This document shows, piece after piece, positions 11,801 through 20,990 of a DNA stretch of 64,000 nt. A program made the translations under genes and the position numbers. The stretch is from assembly GCA_910589415.1 (NCBI GenBank), contig OU342639.1, forward strand, positions 12,842,268-12,906,267, given 5' to 3'. The DNA comes from Malachius bipustulatus (lineage: Eukaryota; Arthropoda; Insecta; Coleoptera; Melyridae). The notes beneath the pieces were generated by a model, which was not told where the DNA came from, searched no databases, and saw only the letters and a list, made by a program, of their open reading frames with translations. How positions within the stretch are numbered: the first letter of the stretch is position 1; every line of letters begins with the position of its first letter.

Positions 11801-12110
11801 TACCTCTTATGTCAATTATCAATAAATATGTATGGTATCTTCATGTTTTTGTCTAGTTCTATCCCATAAATTTGGTTGCCACTACATAATTAAATTGTCG
11901 TATCTTGTATTTTTGTCAAAAAACTTGTCTGAAAAAAAGTTTTTCCCAATAATTTTAAAATATCTTCATTTGAATTCTTTATGTCTATATCTGTGCAAAA
12001 AATGAAGTCTCTAGATTTCTTAGTAAAAGTTTTCTACCACAAAGAGTTAAAAATGAAATTATCTCAAAACTACAATTTTGCAGATAGGACCTCTTGTTTT
12101 AGGAGGGCAG
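8866..12110 (+). mobile_element. Apparently intact DNA transposon with DUF7869-type transposase (possibly Sola-like)
   Basis: Terminal inverted repeats of about 31 bp begin CTGCCCTCCTAAAACA and end with the inverse. One mismatch is seen over the first 31 bases. TATA flanks both ends (8862-8865, 12111-12114), consistent with a 4-bp target duplication; because the outer sequence is itself palindromic (GTATAC) the exact boundary is ambiguous by a base or two. The element holds one spliced gene (9360-11751). The left subterminal 300 bp is rich in TAGGAC/GTCCTA motifs. Four-base duplications are known for Sola transposons, but that family assignment is inference. Confidence 0.75.
9360..11751 (+). 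CDS. DUF7869-type transposase, two exons, 750 residues
   Basis: The predicted gene has exon 1 at 9360-10778 and exon 2 at 10918-11751. The 139-bp intron starts AAG/GTAAAC and ends TTTTTAG/GTT, and the frame is kept across it. The first in-frame ATG is at 9360 (MAGRSRGK); the frame upstream to 9303 has no ATG. The N-terminal 190 residues are acidic and low complexity. Cysteine clusters follow: CKCKMKC near 212, CWVC near 407 and CQVC near 432. The C-terminal half looks like an RNase H-fold transposase: AADLQK (Asp about 470, at the exon junction), WLDNCSSQNKN (Asp about 549), and GHTFMAADSFHHQVE (Asp about 593, Glu about 600). The D-N-C-x-x-Q-N-K-N and GHT-x4-DS-x-H motifs are typical of DUF7869 proteins. 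AATAAA lies at 11821. No stops interrupt it, so the gene may be functional. Confidence 0.8.
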
Positions 12111-12209
12111 TATACTAAGTATTTTATAAAGAAACAATATAATTGTAAATTAAATACTGCAGAGTGTTAATTATTCTAAAATAGTATCAAACATCCGTTG
12201 ACTATAGGC

Positions 12210-12835
12210 AAGTGTCCTAAAAAATTATTGTAGAATCAATACATTTATCGTATCTCTGCACTGTTCAGGAGATACTTCTTCGCAGCTCTTCTTCTCATTT
12301 GTTTGAGCTTTTCAATGTGGTAGATAGAAACGATGTTAGAAACTGATTACTTGACTTTTCTCCAGTAAAAAAATCCAAGTATGTTAAGTCTGGTGACCTG
12401 GGCGGCCACTTAATTACTCCATCTCTTCCTATCCATCTACCGGGAAACTGAACATTTTAAGCAATTGTCGAACTTGCCGGGAAAAAATGGCAGCTGTAAC
12501 ATTTTGTTGGTACCACAAAGGGCCTTCTACTTGTAGATTGTTTATGGTCGGAATGATTCTTTCTTGCAGTGGCTGCAAGATATGAGTGTTAACCATTTCA
12601 GCCCACACATTCACTTTCTATGGATACTGTGTCCTGTAGTGACATGGTACCAGCGCAAATTATCAACTTCACATAAAGAAGACACACTGCATGCGGTGTA
12701 CTTTTACTCATAAACGTCAAATTAATAATTTAATCTGAAGTGGGGGGGTTATTGCAAAACCATTAACGACCTTGCCCGGCAACGAATCGATCTCCATAGC
12801 AATACTTCACAAGCTCATCTCCTATGTTCCGTCTT
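12210..12835 (-). pseudogene. Mariner-like transposase remnant (C-terminal half)
   Basis: On the minus strand one open piece (12614-12429) reads NVWAEMVNTHILQPL, then GPLWYQQNVTAAIFSRQVRQLL, matching the region around the second catalytic aspartate of the DUF4817-associated mariner subfamily, where the usual QDGA is changed to QNVT. Further along, in other frames, are RPGHQTYLDFF-like residues corresponding to the third acidic motif region. Stops and frameshifts abound. It belongs to the outer element 8581-12850 and is a relative of the copy at 18190-19060. Confidence 0.65.
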
Positions 12836-12989
12836 AAAAAACTCTCACTGTATAAATATCCCTGTATCTCGAAAATTGTGGGCTAAAAAAAATAACCCAT
12901 GATAATAGAAACTTTTTTTCATATTTTTGAACAAGCTATCACATCTTGAAGTCCTGCGCACAGATTATGAATCTATGAATCACTTTATA

Positions 12990-13094
12990 CAGGGTGATTC
13001 AGGTTTTATCTTGTTAACTCTAGGGAACGATAGAGAATCGAAAAATAATATGAGTTTGCTTTATGAACTATATTCGGGAAATGCTTCGTTAAGC
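12990..13094 (+). repeat. Single terminus of the family B inverted-repeat element
   Basis: From CAGGGTGATTCAGGTTTTAT through GCTTCGTTAAG this matches about 105 bp of the terminal repeat of the full element at 51813-52749, including TA at 12988-12989. It stops abruptly at 13094, where LINE endonuclease coding sequence begins, so only one end survives. The sequence is open in frame with the LINE downstream. Confidence 0.75.
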
Positions 13095-15035
13095 ATGTTC
13101 GTTCGCTTGCTTGACCTTATTTTGTCTAATGAAGGGAATATTGTGCAGTCATTAAAAAGTGAAAGTGACCCAATCGTCAACGAGGATATCCACCATCCCG
13201 CTCTTTCTTTTAATTTGGCTCTTCGATCCGAACCTATTTGTAAGTTTCCCGTCGGTTCTGACAGGAAAAGATATAACTTGAAAAAAGCTAACTTTCCTTT
13301 ATTATATAATGCACTCCTGAACGCAGATTGGTCAACGCTGTATGAAATTGAGGATCCTAAGGCTGCGTGTGATTGTTTTTACATGGTGTTGTATCGTATT
13401 GTAGATCAGTATGTACCGATTTACAGACCCTCGAAGTCATCATATCCTCCTTGGTTTGATAAGACCATCATAGAGAAAATTAAGTTAAAGGACAAACATC
13501 GTAGATTATATGGTAAATTTGGTAGGATTTCTGATTATGCTACATTTCAAGGAAAGTAGCAAGGAGCCCTCTCAAAACTTTGCCAGACAGATACTGCAAC
13601 TAAATAGAATGCAGATCAGAACGGTGGTGGGTCTTCTCACAGGACACTGCCACCTAAGAGTACACCTACATAAACTGGGGATATACAGAGAAGACCCAAT
13701 TTGTAGACTCTGCAATGAAGAAGACGAGACAGCTTCTCATGTGATATTCGAGTGTCCAGCACTCGCACGAACGCGCTATGCGGTCCTGGGACCAATCAGT
13801 CCCGGGAGCCATCTGGCGGTAAAAACCTTGGTTAGCGGGCTGCTAAACCTTGTCAAAGGAACGGAGCTCTTCTAATCAAGGAGAATCTAAATGTGAGAAA
13901 TACAATAAGCCCGCTGGCTTCAGTGTTTGGGACCTAATAAACCATCTCTCACATTTAGTTAAAATACCAAATACCAATGCTACATTTAGATGTCTCAGGA
14001 GTGAGATTAAGTTTATTTGCAGGACAGCGTTTAGGAACTACATGGATGCTATTGAGGGCGATATATTAACACATCCTAAACACTTTTCGTTGTACATTAA
14101 TGCCAAGCGTTCGTCCACACGTATTCCGGGTGTCTTGACTGATCAGGATGGTAATGTTTTGGAGAGTTCTAAGCACATTGTGGATGGATTCGCTGATTAT
14201 TTTTCGAGTGTTTTTGGGCCTGGGCCTGGGCCACAGAATCCCAATATATCGACTCAGTCAAATGGCAGTTTACACATTAACATTTCATCTTTCTCGGTGA
14301 CTGATATCGAGCTAGCACTGAGTAAACTGAGGAATGCTCCAACGTCAGGTCCTGACGGAATTCCTGCATTTCTGTTGAAAGATTGCTCGGCATTATTTAC
14401 GGAGCCACTTTTACATTTGTATAATAGAATTCTGTTCACATCGAGATTTCCTCCAATTTGGCGACTGGCAAGGGTCTGCCCCGTGTTGAAGGATGGTGAC
14501 GCGGCGATGGTCTCCAACTATAGAGCCATATCTATTTTAAGCAATTTTGCGAAGGTCTTCGAGATGGCCTTGTAAGCTCGCATATTTCCAATGGTAAAAA
14601 ACATAATCTCACCTAATCAGCATGGCTTCTATCCGGGTAGATCTTCCGTAACTAATTTGGCCGTATTTACTGAGTATGTGGCTTCGGCATTGGACGCTAA
14701 GAAGCAAGTTGATGTTGTATACACGGACTTCACTAAGGCTTTTGACAGAATAGACCACGGCATTGTTCTGGAGAAGTTGTTTGGAGTCGGTTTCAGCCTT
14801 CCATTGATAGAACTGCTTCGGTCTTACCTGCAGGATAGGCGATTCTTTGTGGAATTTAATGGATTCATCTCTAAGCAGGTTGTGGCTACGTCTGGAGTGC
14901 CGCAGGGATCTAATCTAGGTCCTTTAATCTTCATCCTTTTTATTAACGACATTGGTAATTTTATTAAATGCCCGTTCTTATTATACGCCGATGATCTGAA
15001 GCTGTATTCCACTGTTGCGCTTGATGACGATTTTT
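13095..15035 (+). pseudogene. Jockey-like LINE ORF2 (endonuclease end to reverse transcriptase), interrupted
   Basis: The frame starts in the C-terminal endonuclease (LDLILSN, then EDIHHPALSF), passes through a linker ending SSYPPWFDKTIIEKIK, and reaches 13547. It is then interrupted by a 430-bp nested LINE piece plus a 10-bp duplication. Subtracting 440 bases puts the downstream frame back in register with the upstream one. The downstream part contains RNAPTSGPDGIPAFLLK, VSNYRAISIL, then an in-frame TAA at 14573-14575, and then QHGFYPGRSS, YTDFTKAFDRIDHG, SGVPQGSNLGPL and the catalytic LLYADDLKLY. The coding track ends at about 15035, where the end of an inverted-repeat element begins. The thumb, 3' UTR and tail are missing. 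Close relative of the LINE at 36955-41205. Confidence 0.85.
13548..13977 (+). mobile_element. Nested 5'-truncated RNase H-type LINE with 10-bp target duplication
   Basis: TGCTACATTT occurs at 13538-13547 and again at 13978-13987, bracketing a 430-bp insertion. The insertion encodes the end of an I/R1-like LINE ORF2: QIRTVVGLLTGHC (tail of RNase H), then a zinc knuckle-like CRLCNEEDETASHVIFECP, and the C-terminal KGTELF with a stop at 13873-13875. A short 3' UTR follows, ending in an A-rich simple tail (AAATACCAAATACCA). Severe 5' truncation with a target duplication is the usual signature of target-primed reverse transcription. A relative lies on the minus strand at 20040-20900. Confidence 0.85.
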
Positions 15036-15129
15036 GATTGTGATCCTGCACTTGAATTTTCAGAAATTTTTTTGAAAAAAATCCATTGTTTGGCCCACAG
15101 AGACCGTTCGAATGAACTGGGACAGCCTG
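15036..15129 (-). repeat. Terminus of a CAGGCTGTCCCAG-type element
   Basis: Read on the minus strand, this starts CAGGCTGTCCCAG after TA (15130-15131) and matches 63298-63390 for about 90 bp (GACCGTTCG/GCGGTCTCTGTAGGCCAAAC region, TTCAAGTACAGAATC-like end). The other end is missing, as is the sequence it replaced in the LINE upstream. Confidence 0.6.
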
Positions 15130-15134
15130 TAAAT

Positions 15135-17593
15135 ACAGTACTTTTAGTTTTCGAAATATCATTTTTTTTGCGATTTTTAAAGTTTAGATAAACTACATTT
15201 TCTCTGGAACTGAAATTCACACCATGGATCTAGTGTCCTCCAATGTACGTTCGAAAGACCTAATGTAGTCTTTCGAAAGTACAAACTTATGAAAAAAACG
15301 TGTTTCAAAAATGATGGAAAATAAACATTTTTCTCATAATAATTATGGTGCGAACTTTTTGACGGGCACTATATGTATACTAAACAAAAAAAAAGCTGCA
15401 GTTATTCACTGGCCAATGGCGTGCCAAGGTAGCAAAATGGGCGAAATTGCTAAATTTGCTAAAATCCATATTCACTTTATGGCACTTTTCAATGAGGAAA
15501 TAAATTTTCACAGTAAGTAGCCAACAATGCTAATATGTTATGACCTTGCTAAATTTGAGGAAGCCTATTTTTAGAATCACGGAAATATTCGTAATTATCT
15601 CAATTAATGAAGAGCACTTTCATTTAAAGAATAATAAAGAGTAAAGAAAAGATCGATTCAAGCGAAACAAGCATAATATTTGAGAACAGGCTTCTTGTAA
15701 ATATAAGAAAGGATAATGGTCTCTTGTGGTAGTTGAATAGACTTTTCGCGAGCTTCTTTAATTCTTAGTTACCCTTTCGTGTCGTGAAATGGGAACATCA
15801 TAAAAAATACATATCAGTTAGTGAAGTTTGTAATCATATTACGGGCATTTCTACATTATGTGACCCTTGCGTATAGTGTTGGAACGTGCGCACGCCAACA
15901 GGGGCCATAGGTAGGCCCTTTAAATTGCCCGAAACTTTCTCCAGGAGTGAATGGAGATTGCTCTTTAAGAAGTTTGTTTGCCTCACGTTTGCGGAACCTT
16001 AGTCCCGGACCGTAGCACCAGCAACGGGCCATCGCTTTTCCCTTCTAATATTTAGCGCGGCCAAGACTCTCTCAAACATATACCTACCCCTCTTTTAACT
16101 TAAATTAAAACAGCGATTATCCTTCATAACGCAATTTTTGATACTACCATTTACATAAAATTAGTTCACGATGTTACGTGGTGTAAGACAACTTTTCCTA
16201 CTTAATCATTCCCATATTCTTTGCACGTTGAATAATTTTTCAGTTCTCAGGAGCCTATTTTACTTTTCTACCCACAAGAGCCAATTATATTCAGGAAATA
16301 GAAAGAGGCTCCTTTGAGAAAGAAGAATCCAATGTGATATAAGGTGTTGTATGCTGTAACTCCTATGTGATTAATATTGCGACACTTTGTATGATGGAAG
16401 TGTGTCGCCGAAGCAGCTTTGTTTGATGACGCGATTATTCTATTGGTGAATTTTGGGATGCTCTTGTCTTTAATAGGTAGATGTTGAAGAGCTACGTCTA
16501 CGACTACCTTTAGGAACCGAATCCATTATCCGACTTCCTTCTGCTGTAGTAATTAGTGTGACAACGGGCTGCTAAAGAATACATAATGCGGTAAGTCCAT
16601 AATGCCAGCCAAAGCTATGATCTTAAATAATAAATACACTATCGATTGCTGCGGGAAATCGCGAATATACAGGATGATTTTCTGTTTTAGCTAATTGTCT
16701 GGTAACAATGCCAATAAAGTAATGCGAGCCGTAAATTTTATTCTGCAGATATCGACGATTACCTACATTTATGGAACATGGTAAAACGAGTCATAAATCT
16801 TCTTCAGCTACAAAGATTCAAGTTGCATGGTCGGTTACCTTTTCCTCGGGGTCATGAATCTTTTTATTCGACTATTTGATTTTTTTGTATTATTAATTGC
16901 CTATATTTCAGTGTCAAGGCAACATTCATGAATCTTCTGCAGCTACTGAGATCTATCGTTCGTTACGAGGTCATGGAATGAGTCTTTTATTGGTCTCAAT
17001 ATATCTTAATATTGGTCTCAAGTGCCTATTTATTTTTGGAAGTCATTGCTAAAATTGTCGTGAATCTTCTTTCTTATTTTAAATATGTATTCAAATATAT
17101 TATAGGAAAAATTCGTCAAGATACCCGGTTGAAAATAATTCTCTTCTTCTTATGTAATTCTAATTTGTCATTGGTCATGGTAGATCAGTGGGTAATTGTT
17201 TATTTCTCTGAAAAGCTTGAAAAAGGTCATGAATTAGTTACAGAATTTATTATTTTTGTTTAGCATAAATGTACAGCAATATAGAGATTGAGAAGTTATG
17301 AGTTTTTTCACCGATTAGACGGATTTATGACTTTAATGGTTATTAGGCTTTGGAGGAAGAAATTCATTTTTTCTGTGAAATACTTGGAAAGGGTCTTGAA
17401 TGTTCTTTATTGATCTGTATGGAAGATCCCAAGGTACTTTAGTGTTATATATACAAATAAAGTCTAATCTAATCTAATGTATAGTCTTACAGAGAAGTGA
17501 CAAAGCAGCAGTTACGATTCCTCTGCAGCTACAAAGATTTTAAAGAGGTCAAGGAATAGTCACTGATACTACTTATTCACCGTTGATCATATA
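15135..17593. other. No gene recognised; weak degenerate repeats
   Basis: I see no convincing gene. A 60-bp GC-rich patch occurs near 15890-16080. Around 16790-17560 the phrase CTTCTGCAGCTACAAAGATT, with variants, recurs near 16798, 16934 and 17520, usually near GGTCATGAA, suggesting a decayed repeat with a period near 135 bp. An AATAAA followed by TCTAA repeats at 17456-17480 looks like the tail of a LINE-type insertion whose body I cannot identify. Confidence 0.4.
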
Positions 17594-19763
17594 CAGGCTG
17601 ATTCATGAGTGACCTTACATAGACCAATGGTGATAAGCGGACTTCAAGGCGGGTCGAAAACCACAAAAGAATTTTTTTTTTTGTGATTGATTACGAAGTT
17701 ATAGGGTGTTTTATGTCTCAGGTGCAAAACTTTGATAGGCGATATTTCTGAAACGGTTGGAGATATTTTGTCGAAATTTACTAGGAATGGTGCATTCCGG
17801 AAACTCATCAAAACCGCATTCTGAGTTAATTAAAAATCCAGGACCGGACTTGAAATTTTTTTTGCCCCCATGGTCTTTGTTGAAAAAGTTTATTTTCTGA
17901 CCGTGCTACTGAAAAACTGTCATCGAATTTGAAAAGATAAGAAAAAACTCTATAGAAATCATTCCTCAATTTGAACGGCACACCCAAACCGTCTCGAAAA
18001 AAAAAGTCAAAGTAAAACTTCTCAGTAAATTATCGTTTTCGAGCAGACATATTTTACTTAATGTTCGTCTGAATTCCTTCAAATTTATTTTTTGACTTGT
18101 TTCTGTGGGAAAAATGTTGGACAGAAGGTCAAGCTTTATTACTGGGAAATCAGGTGTCAACTACAAAATTTTCAGATTTCACTAATAATCACAAATCATT
18201 TCACTAATAACGAATACGCAGGCATTATGTTTGTGTATGGTTTCTGCAATGGAAATTCAAGAGCAGCTGCGTGAGAATACCATAGAAGATCACAATTGAA
18301 GAACACCGGCCCATGTAACGTTTCGCGTCTGTTTTCCAATTTTCTCGAAACCACGGCATATTTCCCTGAGTTCAAAGGAATGCTGAACCTCAATTGGAAA
18401 ATCTGAACCATCAAAACATCGTGGAGATGGTGGCAGTAAATCCAAGTACAACTACGCGAAGAATTGGGCAAGCACTGGGCATTTCTCAATCAAGAGTATC
18501 GGGAACCTTGAAAAAAAGAAGAGCGCGGATGCATCCCTGTTACGTACAAAGCGTACAGAGGCTTCAACCATTCAATGAAGTTCCATTAAATGGACTGCGT
18601 AGAATTTTGTTTACTGATGAAGCTCAGTTCACGCGGGATGGTGTAACGAATTAAAAAAAACTCCCACCTATGGGCATATGAAAATCCGCGCTCTGTTGTT
18701 CAGAAGAACTCGCAACAGATTTTCTATAAATGTGTAGTGTGGCATTGCAAATTATACCCTAATAGGACCCCATTTTTTTGCTGGGCGGCTCACGGGGGAA
18801 ATTTATTTACTTTTCCTACAAGTAATTTTGCCCGGCTTGCTTGCAGAGGCGAACGTGAACAGGCGTGCTCTTTCCTTCCAGCAAGATGGGGCACCACCAC
18901 ATTTTTTAGACAAGTCAGAGAGCATCTCCACAATGAGTAGCCCAATCGTTGGTTCGGGCGCGGCGGCCCTCATTCCTGACCAACTAGGTCCCCCAACTTC
19001 ACTGTTTTAGACTATTACCTATGGGGCCATATGAAGCAGGAAGTCTAAAAAACGGAAGTAAGTACCAGAGAGGTCAGGACGCGAATACTGGTAGTTGCTG
19101 ATGAAATTAGAAACAACAGGCAAATAGTTCAAAGAGCAAACCAAAATTTATGGAAACGCTGCAGGAAATGTATTGAAGTTGGTGAAGGACATTTTGAGAA
19201 CCGTTTATAACATTAATATTGATAACATTTAATTTACACTGACATTTTTCCCACAGAAACAAGTCAAAAAATAAATATGAAAGAATTCAGACGAACATTA
19301 AGTAAAATATGTCTTTTCGAAAACGATAATTTACTGAGAAGTTTTACTTTGACATTTTTTTTCGAGACGGTTTGGGTGTGCCGTTCAAATTGGGGAATGA
19401 TTTCTATAGAGTTTTTTCTTATCTTTTCAAATTCGATGACAGTTTTTCAGAAGCATCGTCAGAAAATTAACTTTTTCAACAAAGACCATGGGGGCAAAAA
19501 TTTTCAAGTCCGGTTCTGGATTTTTAATTAACTCAGAATGCGGTTTTGATGAGTTTCCGGAATGCACCATTCCTAGTAAATTTCGACAAAATATCTCCAG
19601 CCGTTTCAGAAATATCGCCTATCAAAGTTTTGTACCTGAGACATAAAACACCCTTTAACTTCGTAACCAATCACGAAAAAAAAAATTCTTTTGTGGTTTT
19701 CGACCCGCCTTGAAGTCCGCTTATCACCATTGGTCTATGTAAGGTCACTCATGAATCACCCTG
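17594..19763 (+). mobile_element. Mariner-like transposon with very long terminal inverted repeats
   Basis: The left arm 17594-18117 (524 bp) and right arm 19242-19763 (522 bp) are inverted copies with only scattered differences, for example in CAGGCTGATTCATGAG against the inverse of CTCATGAATCACCCTG. TA lies on both sides (17592-17593, 19764-19765). The 1.1-kb middle holds a mariner-type transposase with stops and frameshifts. Typical mariner ends are about 30 bp, so these arms are unusually long. Confidence 0.85.
18190..19060 (+). pseudogene. Mariner-like transposase with DUF4817-type N terminus, broken
   Basis: The reading starts with FTNNEYAGIMFVYGFCNGNSRAA (about 18200-18270), the helix-turn-helix start seen in DUF4817 proteins. 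It continues with TTTRRIGQALGISQSRVSGTL (about 18450-18510), HPCYVQSVQRLQPFN, and FTDEAQFTRDG (first catalytic Asp, about 18612). After a stop come a WAYENP region, a stretch rich in glycine-aromatic residues in another frame, ALSFQQDGAPPHF (second Asp, about 18885) and DYYLWGHM (third acidic position, about 19010). At least three frame changes or stops separate these motifs, so it is inactive. The spacing between the second and third acidic residues fits a DD34-type mariner, but was not counted exactly because of the shifts. Confidence 0.8.
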
Positions 19764-20039
19764 TATATCTTATAATCATTACCTATTTACCACAATCTTA
19801 ATAAGATGGTGTGACGTGCACAGAAGTAGAAGTATTATTAGAAGAAGAAAATATATTTAGCTCTTCAATTTTTGAGCCCCATAGTATCAGTATAATTTTG
19901 AGGATTAGAAAAAAAATGGTGATAAATTTGCTCCAGATAATACATGGTTATAAAATTTATGTTTGTTTGTTGAAAATGGAAAACGGTTTTGTGATTCCTG
20001 ACGCTGCAGCCATATGAGCTTATTGTGTCCTTCAGTATT

Positions 20040-20900
20040 TATTGGGCCCTTGGCTAGTCGAACAGTTCAGTGCCTTTTGCAGATTCTCCATAGTCTGTTC
20101 GCCAAGGATTTTTCTGCCGGTAGGTCTCTGGGGCTTGTTTGCCCATGACTGGATAGTGAATTTATGTGAGTACCGGACACTCAAAAATCACATTATAATA
20201 TGTCTCCGGCAGTTAGTAGTCTGCATAGAAAAGCAGTCTAAGCCTCACTGAGCTGTAAGCTTATTTGAAGTACCCGCAGCACAGCCAGGTGCGTCATCCT
20301 ACCTTCCCAGCACAGTTGTACTACCTGCGAGGCTTGCAGCGCTACTGCTTCTCTGCTCGGCTGTACGCAGCTGTGTGTTTCAACTTGCACATGTTCTAGG
20401 GTGGCGCGACCTTGCGACCATGCTGACGTCCGGGATTTACTATCTGGGAGTCCCCCGAATGTTGTTTGAATTACTTTGATTTTCATTTTGGTCCCACGAG
20501 TAATAGAGTGAAGAATACTGTGCCATAAGACCCTATGACACAGCAGGCTACATACAACGAGGTGCTCCAGGTGCCCCAAGACCAGTCGAGTTGGTACTAT
20601 ATTCAGCCACGCGTCTAATCAGCCTTGACCTCCACTTTGGAATTTAGGTTTGTGAGGTTGTCTCCTCTTAGTTCAGGCGGTTAAGCCCAGATCCCCATAT
20701 CCAGCTGTATATGAGACATGACCACGACACAGAGTGATACGGTTTATCAGACAGTCCACAGTCGGACATTCTTCGGCGCCGTTGTCCCTAGTGTAAACCT
20801 TTAGTCACGACACGACAACCAGGATATGAGAGGTAATCAGTGGCATGGCATTCTTGAGCTGCCAGTCTAGAGTTTTACGTCCCACGAGCTCTATTACCAC
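20040..20900 (-). pseudogene. RNase H-type LINE remnant (same family as 13548-13977)
   Basis: Minus-strand pieces parallel the nested LINE at 13548-13977. VVQLCWEGRMTHLAVL (about 20335-20285) aligns with VVGLLTGHCHLRVHL. NVIFECPVLT (about 20190-20160) aligns with HVIFECPALA. KGTELFD near 20070-20050 aligns with the conserved C terminus. The upstream part, GC-rich compared with its surroundings, probably holds the rest of RNase H, but it is badly degraded and its limit is a guess. Confidence 0.55.
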
Positions 20901-20990
20901 TACTATCTTTACGCACTATCACTACACACGCTGCTCATTGTAAGTAAGACTCACCCCTATCCGCCACCTGGGTGGCGACCGATGTGTACA

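Larger units (their letters stand above)
8581..12850 (-). mobile_element. Decayed mariner-like element hosting a nested transposon
   Basis: The left end (8581) reads CAGTGAGA and, 11 bp further in, CGGAACAT. The right end read inward on the opposite strand has the same two blocks at the same spacing. TA lies on both sides (8579-8580, 12851-12852). A mariner-type transposase remnant is read on the minus strand near the right end. Without the 8866-12110 insertion the element would be about 1 kb, shorter than an autonomous mariner, so it is internally deleted. Its left TA is shared with the neighbouring element at 7733-8578. Confidence 0.6.
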
